From Rhodocollybia butyracea (lineage: Eukaryota; Basidiomycota; Agaricomycetes; Agaricales; Omphalotaceae), in NCBI GenBank assembly GCA_015501585.1, contig JADNRY010000276.1:16923-80922 (forward strand): 64,000 bases of DNA. The letters run 5' to 3'. A program made the position numbers and the translations under genes. Positions 19,840-32,429 of this stretch are shown here, piece after piece (the stretch's first letter is position 1; each line of letters starts with the position of its first letter). Under the pieces are notes generated by a model. That model was given only the letters and a program-made list of their open reading frames with translations, did not search any database and was not told the DNA's origin.

Positions 19840-19954
19840 CTTTCAACTGCGTTAAATGCAGTTGCAATTCAACTGCCACGGTCCCTGCCCGCTGTGTAAG
19901 TGTGTTGGTAACGTGACCATACGTGAGATGCGTGTTCTCGGTGCTTTATACATA

Positions 19955-20270
19955 CTAACACATTATGGTCCCGGTCATGAAATGTTCTGACAAATGATTA
20001 TTAAGCCTAAACAAGGAGGCCTCCAACAGTCGTGACTGTTCACCTGCATCTTTTACTGTTTTCTCAAAACCTGAAAATGTCAATTGCTGGTTTGCATTTG
20101 AAATTATTTCATCATCATCAAGCAAAACCATTTGTGGTGAAGTACTTCTTCTTGCGTCTGGGGAAGCCACCTGCGGTGAACTACTCTTTCTTGCATCCGG
20201 GGAAGCTACCTGGAATGAGGCTGTAAACGCACCAACACTAGGTGGGGCAGCACTTCCACCTGCTAAATAA
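19955..20270 (-). CDS. Hypothetical protein fragment with SPDAR repeats
   Basis: A minus-strand reading that includes a duplicated QVASPDAR(K/R)S(S/T)SPQ unit followed by an acidic DDDE stretch and a helical C-terminus ending MTGTIMC. The open frame extends upstream of the first Met to about 20270. No family recognised. The internal peptide duplication and continuous frame favour real, perhaps former, coding sequence. Confidence 0.3.
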
Positions 20271-20335
20271 TGTTTGAGGCTGAATGTGGAGCCAGAAAGA
20301 ACAACTCACTTGCTTCCAGTATGGCGACATGCCGA

Positions 20336-20740
20336 CACGGGGCTGCACACGAAAGTGAATGAAAGTCTAAGTCTAACACACACCAACACACACACACACA
20401 CTAAAAATCAAGCACAAGTTCGGAGGGGTACACAAAAAGATATATAATTCAAAGTACAACTGTAATAGATTTTCTTTCACAAGTTCTATTGAGCTTCGGC
20501 GTGTTCTGTTCTTTGGACCTAATAACTTTACTTTGAAAGACTCCTAATAGCTTTAGTTATATTACTTCTTTCTTTAATACAAGTCTAATTGCCTAATACT
20601 GTCTTTCTTTTTCTGTTACTAAATCTGACTTCAAAACAAAACACTAGAAGCACCCTGAGCGCTACTAGTTGAGACTGGGAGCCAAAGCCAGAAGTGGGGG
20701 GTAAGAATGCTTGCTTCATTTTGTGGGGTATCCTTCCTTA
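20336..20740. repeat. Dispersed repeat, copy B
   Basis: The diverged partner of 18421-18850, including a short (CA)n run near 20381-20402 and the same CACAAGTTCGGAGGGG and AAAGATATA words. Confidence 0.45.
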
Positions 20741-21454
20741 TATTCTAAATTTGATCAATTACAATTATCAAACAAGTACAGCGGAAATACATGTGCTATT
20801 GTTATTCAATAGAAGCTCATGAAATAGTTATTTCACGCGCTGTCTTAAATCTGCGGGACGCCGCGGCATGATCTCGGAATGATCGCGGAACCTCGGCACA
20901 TCAATCTCCTCGCGCGGTATCATTAAAGCACACGGATGTTAATTGCTGATGACATCAAAACTGAGTCTCGGCAACAGAACACAGTTGTAATCAATGATAG
21001 TACAAGAATAGTGAAACCCACCACAAATAAAGACTAATACTCAGACTGTTGAAGCGATCCTAAGATATCTTATTGCAACTAGAAGACTTACAAATGAATT
21101 TATAGAAGAAAGAACAAGTATCAACGTTAAACAGTCCAAGCGGGACTTCCCATCAGAAATTGATGTGAGGAGATTAATGTATCGCCGACCCCGAGGAGAT
21201 TGATGTGGTAACGGCGGATTTCTAGAATACTTCCCCGACTCTGACCAAAGGGAAGGGAGGGTCTTGTAGGTGTCAAATGAGTGTTGGATTCTTCCAAAAC
21301 CGCCAGATCGGGTATTTCTTTCCCACCTGATGTTGAACCGACATGCCGGCTAATTTTGTGATCCCTATTTGATACAGTCATCGGCTCCTATTGAATCCTA
21401 TAGCACCAACTGCCGTGCCTGTGGTGTTCATGACCACAAGGCCCGCCCCGAGCG
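20741..21454. other. Spacer without supported gene
   Basis: An 84-codon minus-strand ORF (21127-21381) shows no recognisable motif. Nothing else supported. Confidence 0.4.
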
Positions 21455-22086
21455 TAGGGCTCTGCACCGGAACCGTATTTACGGTTTATACGGACGGTTT
21501 ATACGGTTACGGAACCGTACCGTATAGACCTCTGAAGCATCTTGATACGGTACGGCCTATGGTAAGGTAAATAGCCGTATTCACCGTATTTTGACGGCCG
21601 TTACGGCCGTAAATACGGTATACAAGATAAACTGAGCAAACACGGAGCCTGTTCACTAAAAGAATTATCTCTTAGGGAACTAGTTTATAACTAGTTTATC
21701 ATATCTTTCAGCTGTATATATATATTTTTATTAGGTGGTGAGACTTTGAGATGAGCCTGGACCGTCGGCATCTCCGGAACTCCTCATCAACCCCATATTC
21801 TTGCCATATTCTGTCTTGGAAGCAGGAATAATTGATTAAACCTACACCTAAGAGTATCTTCCGCTGATATAAACTTGATTGTAACTATTTTATGGACCCA
21901 TGGTACCCAAATTTTTTCTATCTAGTACCATACGCTGTATTGCCGTATTACGGCCGTACTTTTACGGTACCGTAACCGTCAGACACATGGAACTACAGTT
22001 GTACGGTATGGTCACGGCCCAATTGTAGCCGTATGGCACCGTAAAATATACGGCCGTAACCGTATACGGTACGGTGCAGAGCCCTA
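21455..22086. mobile_element. 632-bp hAT-type MITE rich in ACGGT motifs
   Basis: Ends are inverted (TAGGGCTCTGCACCG at the left, CGGTGCAGAGCCCTA at the right) and flanked by a perfect 8-bp duplication CCCGAGCG (21447-21454 and 22087-22094). Both subterminal regions are packed with (T)ACGGT/ACCGT words, probably transposase-binding sites. No transposase is encoded. The CpG-rich ends contrast with the AT-rich surroundings. Confidence 0.9.
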
Positions 22087-22094
22087 CCCGAGCG

Positions 22095-25000
22095 GCGCAT
22101 GCGCTTTGGATTTTGCAGCACTTGAGGACCCTTGCCCTCCACTGGGACTTCTTTTGAGACAATAACAAACAATAATCATGGTGAAGATATGCTTTTTGAT
22201 TCTTCAAATGATGGTTCAACTATTCCAAGGCCTTTGATCACCTCAAGAATATTGTGGTGCACCTTCCACACAGTAGAGTTGTAGACTCCATTATTATACT
22301 CATGCTATGCCAGCCTGAGATTGCATTCGCTGGTGAAAACACCTCCTGAGTCCTCATTTACCCTCCATGGTGTTGGGGAGCCATACAGTAACCAGTTCGG
22401 CTTGGATAATAGAAGTCCCGCCACCGTGTTTGACTTCGGGATAAGTATCATGTATGCGGGTATTGCTTGATCCCATCGTTTGTTTTATTCCTCGATCTTC
22501 TTTGGTCCATTATTTTCACATCTTATCTCTCATCCGAGCTTGCATATTTAACTTGTTACAAAGAAGCACCCCAGTTGTTGCACCCGATGTGTTCCTGGGT
22601 GCATATTTATTCTTTTTACTTTACCTACTATATCCAGTTGTGTCATGGCTTTGGCAAGTGCGCCGTTTGTCTGGAATTATCTCACTGTGAGAGATGATGT
22701 TAGTGTGGTTAGGGCGTTTCCGGATCTGGCGGTTGGTTCAAGTCGGTTTTTTCAGGTATTTGTTCACATGAAGTGCCCATTACTTATTTATATTCAACCC
22801 GGATTTTTTTTGTTGATTGATATTTGGTTCTAGCGACTTGTCGGTCAGCACAGTACATCATCGGGACCAAATACTGGACCTTGCAACTGGCTGGTTTTAG
22901 ATTTTATCTAGGGATTATTGACTATGCAATTCTCCAGACCACCATCATCCCCTTTGTTCTCCGGGTATCTTTCTGATGCCTGTGAAGTGCCAGGACGTGG
23001 CGCTTCTAAAGGGCTTCATGAAATGAGCGAAGATCAAGAAGGAGAGAGTAGAGAAGAAAGGAGGGAAAGAGAGGGCAGGAAATAAAGAATGGAAATAGAC
23101 AAAAAAGCAAAAGAAACCATTGTATCCGCTAATACGCAGATTTTGCGCTTAGGTTTGTAGCCATATATATTGACAATGTATATGTGCTACACATACAATA
23201 AGAGGGTTATACGGAGCCCGAACGTGATAACTGTAGCTAACGCTTAGTATCTCAGCGATAATACTCAGTTAGTCATGACAATACACCCACAAGCGTAGTC
23301 TGATACTAAACTAGCGAGGATAGTTGAGGTGCCCAGAGACATCAACACTAGATTGTCAGTCTAGTTCTACCCACCCCAATGCATACACGAATCCGCATAC
23401 TTGGATGTCTCAAAGTGGGATGAGTACTGGCGGCGGCATTACCCAGGGAAGGCATCAGAAGGCGAATGCAATCCTCGTACTGCGCTAGCGGAAAGATGGA
23501 CACCGGAGGATAAGATCTACAATCGCCTTACAGACCGGAAGGAAGATCTTAACATGTTACGATGACTAGTCAGGTTGCGATGCGGCACAGCTGCTAGATG
23601 ATTAAGCTAGGCGAATTTGATATTTGATTATCGGCTGACTATTGACTATGAAAGTCCTACTGCAATAAACCCGATGATCTTACGGTGGATAGGCTATCGC
23701 CAAGCCACAGCTCTGAGCATTGTGCTAGCACACATATCTCTGGGGTTCTTGGTATCTACTCAAAGCTAGCGAAGTGAATTATCACTGGGAAATGTTATTA
23801 TCTTAAAGGGATTGAGCTGGACTTGCTCAAACCTACCAGACAACTTTGAGGATAAACATGCAGACACATACCTGTGTGGAGCCATGAAACATCCGATGGA
23901 AGGAATGGTTATTTACGGTACGAGATTCCGCAAGAACCAGAATATGTTAACACATTTTAATTTCTTTTACTTTGATACCCAAATCAGGACCGTACCTAAA
24001 TTGGGACGACTTTCTAGATAAATGTACAATATGTCCGGGCTAGAGTTTCCTTTCTTAGCTAAATTCCTCTCTTTCTTGAATTTCCATCTTACTCCATTTC
24101 TATCCGACTCTGTTTCATCTCTTTTCATATTAAACTAGTAAAGACCCAGTATATAAGCGTGATGTATTTATCTTATAAATCAAGTTATCTTGCCACCTCT
24201 CATAACCACCCGTTGTGATGAAGTCGAAGGTCTCTTCACTGCCGGAGTCTGCTAGTCCTCTTAATTCCCCCTGGTTTAAAAGTACCGAGTCAATCAAACA
24301 CCGTAACTGGGCGTTTGTTTAGGGCATGTACGGAGTCTAGCTTTCACTTCGAAGTTAATATTATATTCTATCTTATAAAGTTTGGATTGGTGTAATAGAA
24401 GCTTCGTAACAGCTTTTGCGCCCGCTTGAGATTGAGTTAGATCTTTTGCGTGAATCTAGTTGCTTCCTTAGAGGGGATGGCTTCTAGTAAGGAATTATTT
24501 GGCTCCAGAGTGAGGGTTCCTTAGCTAGCTCTTAACGAGTATTAGCGAGCCACTAAGATTGTGGTATGAGTTCCTAGTGATTAAGGTCACTCACAGTTTT
24601 GTAGCTTGACCCAGAGTTTGGTCAGGGACGTTACGGCATTACGCTAGCTGGAGCCAGAGTTTGCCCAGGAGTGTCCTAGTAGTGTTGTATTGGTTTTGGT
24701 TTTGGTTATTGTTGGACACACACACACACACGGTTATTTGGTTATTTGGGTTTTTGGTTGGACATATGCACACAACTTAGACAATAGTCTAGGTTGGTGT
24801 ATCATCTTACATTTGATATCTTAACCTTCTTTGGGGAATCTTTGACAACCCAGCCTTGCTCCCTTTAAATAAATTGATAGTCTGGTTAGGCACGGTCTTG
24901 TATTTGTTAGGTTGTTTTCTAGCACCTTTCAATTCCAGTACAAACCAAGCCAATTACCTCATTGGCAATATCCCTTGTCCCTACTGACTACTGTACCAAT

Positions 25001-25900
25001 CTAGATATACCAAGTAGTTCTACAGTCTTTATCAATATACAAGTTGTTGCACTCTATGTGTTCCTGGGATATTATACTGAGTAGGTCTACACATGGGATG
25101 AACATCATTTCTCATACTTGGAGGCTTATTTTTATCTGCAGCACAGGTTGTTCCAACACCTGAGTTGATTTGCAATGTGACAGTGTGACGCTGGTGCAGG
25201 TTCACTGAGGGCAGCTCTAAAGTCAGTGGCAAGACAGCAGTGGTAGTTGCCAACTTGCTCTTCTCTGTTCAGTGTCATTACCCTTGAAATCAACTTGAAA
25301 ATTCTTGATTTTTTCCTACTTTGTCTCACTTATTAAGTAATGTGAGAGCTAGGGCCAGAGCCGTTGGGCAGCCTAGGCTATTTGAGCTAGGTCTGGCCAG
25401 ACTACTTATGTACTTAGAAGTTAGTGAAGCAAAATTTTCATGAAAAATTTGAGGGTCAGTATTAAGCTGCAGTAGGACTATAGGATACAATCAAATGTAT
25501 GTGCTGATGCTGCTGAGCAGTGCTAGGACATAGGATGATTTATATGTATACTCAGAGAGACATGTCATCAAATAGTGGAGCCTGGAAAGTTGTAGACAGG
25601 TGAAAAAGATACAAGTCCCTGAAGTCAACTGTCAAACTCAGTACATTGCCAGAAACTGCCCACAACCCGCTGCAGGTGTAGCGTTTGAGTAGAACAATAA
25701 AGTCACCTATTAAAGTGTATACCTGTGGGTGCAGGAAGAGACCCTGAAGTTACGAGAGGCTATGAGGACCATCCAAGTTGGCAGTTTACAATTTTCTGAG
25801 ATGGTATTGGCTGGGCTTGCTAGAGCTTACTTACTAGGTGAACTGAGGCATTAGGCTGCACTGTCTTGTAGGTGGGCAGCGCTAAAAGCGAGTTCCAGGT
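22095..25900. other. Gene-poor stretch
   Basis: Short ORFs (for example 22454-22690, hydrophobic) carry no recognisable domain. A short (AC)8 microsatellite lies at 24716-24731. Parts of 23.2-24.7 kb look like unannotated long-repeat sequence, but I cannot delimit it. Confidence 0.35.
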
Positions 25901-26070
25901 GTGCTGAACAATGAAACAATGAAATCAGTAATCAATTTCTATTGTTTTGTTGCAGGAAGACCTGAGAAAGTGAGCAGCTTACATCCTCAGATCAGCAAAG
26001 CGTGGGTGAACTGGAGCCGCTGTCAAGGCACCATACAGCCGGTTCAAGGGGCCCCCAGCACTGTACAGTG

Positions 26071-26400
26071 TCAGAAAGTGGCTTTCCGTTCATACATTTT
26101 GCTGATCAGCGGCAGCCTCTGGATATAAAGAAAGCGGCTGGTCCATAGCCAGTAGATTGTTGACACTTGCAAGTTCAACATCAACTCCCAAAGCAAAGCT
26201 ATGGTACAACTTGGCTGAAGCCTTTGACCAAGTTGTAATTGGGTGAGCGAAGCGAAACCCATTGATGGAGGTGCCGCTGTAAACAAGCACAGCCTCAATC
26301 TGCAGAGGCTGGAATGCTTTGACCGGCCAAAGCTAGTATGCGCAGCGCCCGAGCTGCCTGTTGACATGGATGTACTTCGCTCACCCACTCTGCATTACCT
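26071..26400 (-). CDS. Hypothetical coding fragment
   Basis: Two overlapping minus-strand frames. One (26090-26290) reads as a plausible globular peptide (GTSINGFRFAHPITTW, ASAKLYHSFALGVDVE). It follows the helicase pseudogene on the same strand and could be a decayed neighbouring gene. Family not recognised. Confidence 0.2.
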
Positions 26401-26426
26401 GGAGCCATAGGCTCGTAATGCAAAAT

Positions 26427-28900
26427 TCATATTCTAACTTGACTCAGACCGCTTAACAGAAGGAAGTGACAATGACTCATTTGTCCTGTAGTCGGGGATT
26501 GCTGCGCAGCAGCGTTAAGGATTGTATAGCACATGAGCTCAATGCAGTCTGATTTGATGCCGAAAACGCGTATACATTGCGTGTTTATGCCCAAATAATT
26601 CTGGGTCGTATCAATGGATTCATTGCTGGTTCTAGACTGTGACTCTTCAACGGTCCCACAGGAGATTTGCGATAATGGCGACCCCTTTGTTGTGCGTAAT
26701 TTGGACGGAGTAGGTGGGAAAGTCTGATGATGTGAAGTCATTATACCTCTGGAGCTTCCAATCATTTCAGTAGGAGGCGGAGCCAGTTTTCCAGCTCCAG
26801 CCTTGTGCTTCTTCTTTGGCAAGCAAACCCCTCCATCTCTATCACCAATTCTTCTCGTTGACATCTTTCTCTTGTTGGGTGCACTGGTATGTAGTAGCTT
26901 AAGAGCTTTGCCTACATTGGACTTGGGATTGATGAGATGTTGAGCGATTTCGGCTCCAACATCATGAGGAACATTTAATCCAGTAACAAAAGCATGTAGC
27001 TCCTCTTCAGACACAGACCCGGCGAGAAGAGATAATGTGGCTATATGTGCATTAAAAGAGAGCGGTAAATTTTAACTAGATTTGCTTACTTTCATTTTGG
27101 GGAATGAAAATGCAGCTTTTTCTTGCCCAAACCATTTGCTATCAACAGGACTTCCACTGTAGCAGATGCAATCAACTGGAAAATAAATGTTTCTCTTGTC
27201 TGTCCTCTTCTAAAAACACGACCATAAACTTGATGGGCCATTACAGCTGACCAGCTAGGCTCCTGGAAAATATTTGAGTGCGTTGTTAAGATATCAATAA
27301 TCAAGGAATACTCACAAATAAAACCAATGTCCTTGCAATGGTCAGGTTCAACCCTTGCATCCCAACATTGGACATCATGAGTACTTTGATGGTGGGATCA
27401 CTTTTGAACTGGTTGATATATGATGTTCTCTGTGCCATTGGTATGGCTGAGCTAATGGAGAGTGCTTTAATTCCAATGATAGCAAAGGCTTATTGAACAA
27501 TTAGGGGCCTTATATCCCTAGAATGGTCATAGCACGTACCTCAACCATATATTGATGGTATTTTGCATACATTGTGTACACCACAATTTCCTCATTGGCG
27601 GTGATTTTGGTTGGCTCAATTGTATTAGCAATGTAGTTTTGAGAGATGTCCGGAACGCCTAGCTCGGATACATTGACAATGTGGTCCCTGGCATGATGAT
27701 GCTCCTGGGGAACCACCTTAACAGGACCTTGAATGAGAAGGACTCTGCAAAATTCAACAAAATTTTTCAATTTTGAGCAGCGGTCGGCAAGAAACATCGT
27801 GCGAGAGTATGGATGTGGTGTCTGTTCATCGGGGAAGAAAGAGAGCCGCTGTCTGGCGTCATTGAAGAATTTCTTGTCAGTAAAGCACCCCTGGCCTTCC
27901 AAAAATTTACACCATGGGTTTTTGTGTCAAAAATTTTGGCCTGCACAGAGTCAGCCAGGTCTGCATCTGGTGCCCTCGATTCCTCCTCTGTAACTTCCAC
28001 CAATGCATGTAGAACAGTACAGGGAGGCAACTCCTGGAGAATTGCCCTCCACCACATGGTGGCAGCAGGAAGAGGTGTTTGTTCCACTAGCACCTGGTAT
28101 CCGAGAAGGGCAGGATGAATTGTAGCCAGGTTGGGGTCCCAACTATTCAAGCCAACAAAACCACCTTCACCCGTGAGCCTCGGGTTAAGGTAAAGGTGTC
28201 GTATGTCGAGTCCCTGTTCGGCGAGATGATGACGGATCTAGATCATGTTGAAAATGATGTCACAAATATTAATGGCTATCTTACCTCTGAATCCATTGTT
28301 GTGTCCCATCTTTTTGCCTTGGCAATATCCCGTACATTCTTCAATTCTGACCAGTCGAACTTATCCACGTCGCCAATGTGCGTAAAATTTGCCATTTTTA
28401 GGAGCTTATCGTGAATCTCCTTCCACTCTTGTCCCCACGCCGAGACCAGATAGGCTGGGCGGTCATGCTCCCAGAAAGGTACAACACCGTTGACGCTCAG
28501 AGCCGTGAGCAAGGGCCCGGGAGCCACTATCTGTGTTGAGTGTCCAATAAGCTCTTCGGCCTCATCTAGTAGTTCTGGACAGTTAAAGCAGAGTCAGAAA
28601 AGATGGGAGAGTTTTTTTGAGGTTTGTTTGCCAGCCGCCATCGCGGCAAAGGCTGCTCTAGTATACACCTTTAGTTTGCGCAGTCGAGTCAGGAGTGACT
28701 TACAGCGTAGATCTTCCTTGTCACAGAAGACAGAGAGTGATACTGGTTGTTGAGGGTCTAGAAAAATCCGCGACAGTAGAAAAGCATCCAATTGAAGCAA
28801 TGCATTCGTGGTACCGTTCGAGGCAAGTTTCCATACTGCCCGAAATAGTGGTTGTATATGTGAGATAATGAGCTAGCCACGTATCCCAAATTGGAAGGAA
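26427..28900 (-). pseudogene. SNF2-type helicase gene, broken
   Basis: Minus-strand exons can be joined through short introns. Reading downward from about 28900: an N-terminal block (LDAFLLSRIFLDPQQP; KLKVYTRAAFA), a block with WEHDRPAYLVSAWGQEW, then FDWSELKNVRDIAKAKRW, a block at 27767-28230, KLKNFVEFCRVLL, and then the C-terminal helicase lobe: EEIVVYTMYAKYHQYM, MSNVGMQGLNLT (motif V) and QVYGRVFRRGQT (motif VI). A Lys/Arg-rich tail ends at 26427. The Q-x2-GR-x2-R-x-GQ signature is that of SNF2/Rad54-type ATPases. Lesions: an in-frame TGA at 28594-28596 and a frameshift near 27890. The ATPase lobe with the Walker motif is not visible, so the copy is also N-terminally truncated or further decayed upstream. 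Confidence 0.7.
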
Positions 28901-30143
28901 GGAGATCTTATGAAGGGCATTGCGTGATTGCGAGTGCGTGGAAGGATGAGCCCAAATTCGTGGAAATCGGGCTTATCCTCCGACACTCACGCTCACTTAT
29001 GATAAATCAAACTGTTAATGTGTTCTGAGTGACTTTCATTCCTGTGAAAGCACTCTACACATGCATGTATGAAATCGGCCCTATCACTAGTATGGGACTT
29101 ATTGAGACCGAGAAGGGTCTGCTCTCTTAAGTAATGATCCGTTAGTTTGGGCAGGAAGATGTCGTAGCCTGACACATGAGTGTGGTATTTTAGTAAATAC
29201 CTCGAGAATCGACCTGTTCAGCTTCCAGTATATTTGTTATCTTTTCTTTTTTCGTTGCTAGACTTTGGTACCATGAGGTCAAGCATTCGCCGGTTCCGTG
29301 CGCACAATCGCTCCTATCCCTTCACTTGCTGGCAAAATCATAGGGTTGCTGCCCCATCTCAACCTTCAAACGCTGGATGCGCCGTCCGGTTTTGCCTTTA
29401 TCTGGTGAGTTCCATTAATCAAGTTATGCCGTCATTAAAGTATTTATTTGTTGCTCTCACTTACGGTAAATATCGAGATTGCAGCTAACGTTCTTTTCGT
29501 CAGATGATCCCACCCTCCATTTTTGGACCTTACGTCGCCAACCTCGGAAAGCGAAGAAAATTTGTTATTTACACAATGTTTCTGAGTAAGTAGCATTATA
29601 CACCGTGGCAAGAAAAATACACCCCACGATCCTTTGGCCTGTCAAATATCTTTGAAATTAATTTCAATTCTTACATACTTATTGTAGACGTATTGTTTAT
29701 CATATGGATCTAGACAGAACTCATGACGGAACTTACATTTCTATAAATATAAACTTCACATGTGTGTGGCATAAATACACAGCAATTGATTGTCACTGGG
29801 TGTTCCTAACCAATCATACCAGCTCACTGCAAAACCATAGGCGTCATTTGAGACAAATTTAGATGACAAATAAAAGGTCAACCACCTATATTTTCCTTCA
29901 AATGAATGCTCTTAGGCAACAGCCCCGCAAACAAAATCTTTCCATTTTAAGGGTTATATACTCGGGCCCCCAGAAAGTAACGGTCCGAGTATCTTTTGGC
30001 AAAATCTCAGCAACTGCGGTAGGCGGCATGGGCAAGGTTCAATATTTTTTGGAACCTTTGCAAAATTAATGCAAAATCTAGGGTCGGACTGATATGCCGT
30101 TTTTGATGAGTGTTCTGCACTGGTCCGCATTCGTTCCGGACTG
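28901..30143. other. Spacer without supported gene
   Basis: Short ORFs at 28993-29175 (-) and 29180-29488 (+) have no recognisable domain. Near 29600 an ACACCGTGGCAAGAAAAATACACC phrase resembles a DNA-transposon end but has no visible partner. Confidence 0.35.
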
Positions 30144-30341
30144 TATAATTCCAAGTCTTACACCCAAGTCTCAAGTCTAAGTAAATTACAAGTCTTATTC
30201 AAGTCTCAAATGAATGAACTCAAGTCTTGAAAATGGTCAAGTCGTAAAACGCAAGTCTTGTGCAAACGAGTGCACCCCTCAATGTTTGCCAAAACCGTTA
30301 TCATCGGTTGCCGATGACAACGGGAATAGTCCATTCATTTA

Positions 30342-30933
30342 GGGCTAGTCCTGCCAATTTTTCAGGGCGAAATTTTCGGGTATAAAAATATTTTAAGCCG
30401 GCGCTACAAGGCACTACGATCATATGATGGCGTAATGCAATCACCCTTTGTCACCTTTTGTCACGTAGAGAATTCCACACGATGAGGGATGCAGGAGGGA
30501 TGTCCTTCCGGAAGTACCATTACCATTGTAAAATTGTAAAGGGCACAGAAGAGTAAAAAATGAGGAGATCATCTACTTATGTCACAGCCACTCTTTTGTG
30601 CTATACATTCCCCTAGTATCGGCCCCATATGTCCCTCCTCATGTGTACAACCTTAATATGCCTTGAAGGACACAGATTACAGTGGAGCTGATACATAGGC
30701 ATCTTGATCACATTCACACTGAGCTTAGAGTTCAAAACAAGCAAAACAAGTGGAAAGAGGATGAAAACAGCCACAGACGAGCACTAATTACAAGAAATAA
30801 GAAAAGAGATGACGGTTGGTCACATACAATCACTCGTTACTGTAATATCATGTGTTCCGTTCCGGGCGCTCCGCTCATCCGAAATATTTTGACACCCGAA
30901 AATTTCGCACTGAAAAATTGGCAGGACTAGCCC
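30342..30933. mobile_element. PIF/Harbinger-like MITE
   Basis: 592 bp with long terminal inverted repeats that begin GGGCTAGTCCTGCCAATTTT and match over about 40 bp with a few differences. They are flanked by the trinucleotide TTA (30339-30341 and 30934-30936), the target duplication typical of PIF/Harbinger elements. No transposase inside. Confidence 0.75.
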
Positions 30934-31292
30934 TTACCGTTGTGCGCTATATTTGAATTCAATGTGAGCTAATCAATGCCATCAATTAGCTACCCATTGT
31001 GTCCAATGGATTGCCCAAGTCGATACTCAACGGTTTCAAGTCCCGACCTTCTGTAATACATAATAGACTAATGTTACGCTGTTCCATCTTCACGAGAAGA
31101 AGGATGCATGTTTGTTCTTTATTGTTGCATGAGGCGCATGTTCCGTAATAAAATGCTGTGATGCGCCTCCAGTCGGACTTCAAAATTTGAGACTTGTGGT
31201 GTAGGGTCACCTCTCCGAAACGGAATGATCACTATCAATTGGTATAAGGGCTTGACTAGTGTTCTGGATGAAATCCCCGTTCCTATCCTTGA

Positions 31293-31547
31293 CTATCTTT
31301 CTGTTATCAAGTCTTTCAGCATGCAGCACGTTGTGAGTTTCCTCAATTTGTTGAACAAGAGGAGGAACGCCATAAAGCAAAGAACCCGCCACCGCCTCTC
31401 TTGAAGCAGGCAAGGCCACAGCCAAAACTCCGGAAAAGAGTATTTGATGAAGATTTTGCCGAGGAATTGAGTACCAATGTTCCAAAAAAGGTAAAAATAG
31501 TGCATACAGCACCCAGGTCAAAGAAGGGCTCTGGGTCAAGAAAGTAA
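31293..31547 (+). CDS. Basic C-terminal protein fragment
   Basis: An open plus-strand frame with a proline-rich segment, then KLRKRVFDEDFAEEL, a PKKVKIV nuclear-localisation-like motif and a Ser/Gly/Lys tail ending at 31547. A splice acceptor (TTTCAG) at 31314-31319 could start the exon. It may be the last exon of a decayed transposon gene; family unknown. Confidence 0.3.
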   Translation, partial: LSFCYQVFQHAARCEFPQFVEQEEERHKAKNPPPPLLKQARPQPKLRKRVFDEDFAEELSTNVPKKVKIVHTAPRSKKGSGSRK

Positions 31548-31849
31548 AGATGATATTGTATGTATGTATTTGAAACTAGAGCTACCAATTGTCTGTAGGT
31601 AGGCAACTGGTTTCTACATCTACCTACGGACTTTAATATTATAATACTCATGTAACTCCACTATTTATATCAAGCTGTAAAGTACTTAGGAATGTTTTAA
31701 GCAAGATTTGTACTAGTTCAGGTTTTCAAACCCACAATGATATGGAGAAGGCATATACTCCACCTGTTGAAAACCACTGTATAGAACCGAGTGTGCACTC
31801 ATGCATCACCTTGGCTTGTGACCAATGTGACAGCCAAGGTGAAGAATGA

Positions 31850-32060
31850 CAGTAGTGCAAGACTTGAGTGAGACTTGAGCACAACGTGAGAAGACTTGAG
31901 AGATAGTTTGACCAAGACTTGGGTGAGACTTGACCAAGACTTGACTTAGACTTGACTTAGACTTGACTTAGACTCAAAGACTTGACCAAGACTTGAGTCG
32001 AGCTCAAGCCAGACTTGAGTTGAGTGAATTAGACTTGAGTTGGCTAAATCCCAAGTCTAG
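31850..32060. repeat. AGACTTG tandem-like array
   Basis: About 20 irregularly spaced (A)GACTTG(A/G) words, including three consecutive CTTAGACTTGA units near 31941-31975. It mirrors the CAAGTCT array at 30150-30270 on the opposite strand, consistent with the two subterminal regions of one transposon. Confidence 0.7.
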
Positions 32061-32429
32061 CTAGACTTGACCAGATTTGTATGAAGTTTCCCAATATATA
32101 TCCTTAGTTCAACATTAAAGTAGTATAGGTAAGATATTTTCATGGTGGTGTGTTGACTTAGACTTGTTTTTGATTGCCATCACTGTCCAACACCAATAAT
32201 GTCAATTCGTTGTAAGAACAACATCATTATAGGAGCTCTAGTGTATGTTAGTGTATGGTAGTATCATATTCAAGTCTTACTGAGCCATATCTCAGCCATA
32301 TATACCGTGCGAACTGCAATCAAACTCACATCAGTCACTTAGATGATCGATGTAAATGACAGCATTTACATTGATCAATACATTAGACTTGAGTCTCGAG
32401 TCTAGACTTGGGCTAGACTTGGAATTCTA

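Larger units (their letters stand above)
30144..32429. mobile_element. Inverted-repeat element with CAAGTCT subterminal arrays
   Basis: Both ends read inward as TA(T/G)AATTCCAAGTCT and continue into arrays of CAAGTCT/AGACTTG words (30150-30270 at the left, about 31850-32060 and 32385-32425 at the right). The arrangement resembles hAT elements with subterminal transposase-binding repeats. A perfect target duplication is not evident. A PIF/Harbinger-like MITE is nested inside at 30342-30933. The interior holds a basic ORF fragment (31293-31547) but no recognisable transposase. Confidence 0.55.

Noticed and set aside
22454..22833. Small membrane-protein genes
   Set aside because: Three overlapping hydrophobic frames of AT-rich sequence, without conserved motif or splice support.
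23200..24700. rRNA or tRNA-like structured region
   Set aside because: Some phrases looked RNA-like, but I found no conserved rRNA segment, tRNA cloverleaf or A/B box pair.
31941..31975. Telomere-like repeat
   Set aside because: The CTTAGACTTGA units superficially resemble short tandem telomeric repeats but lack TTAGGG and belong to a transposon subterminal array.
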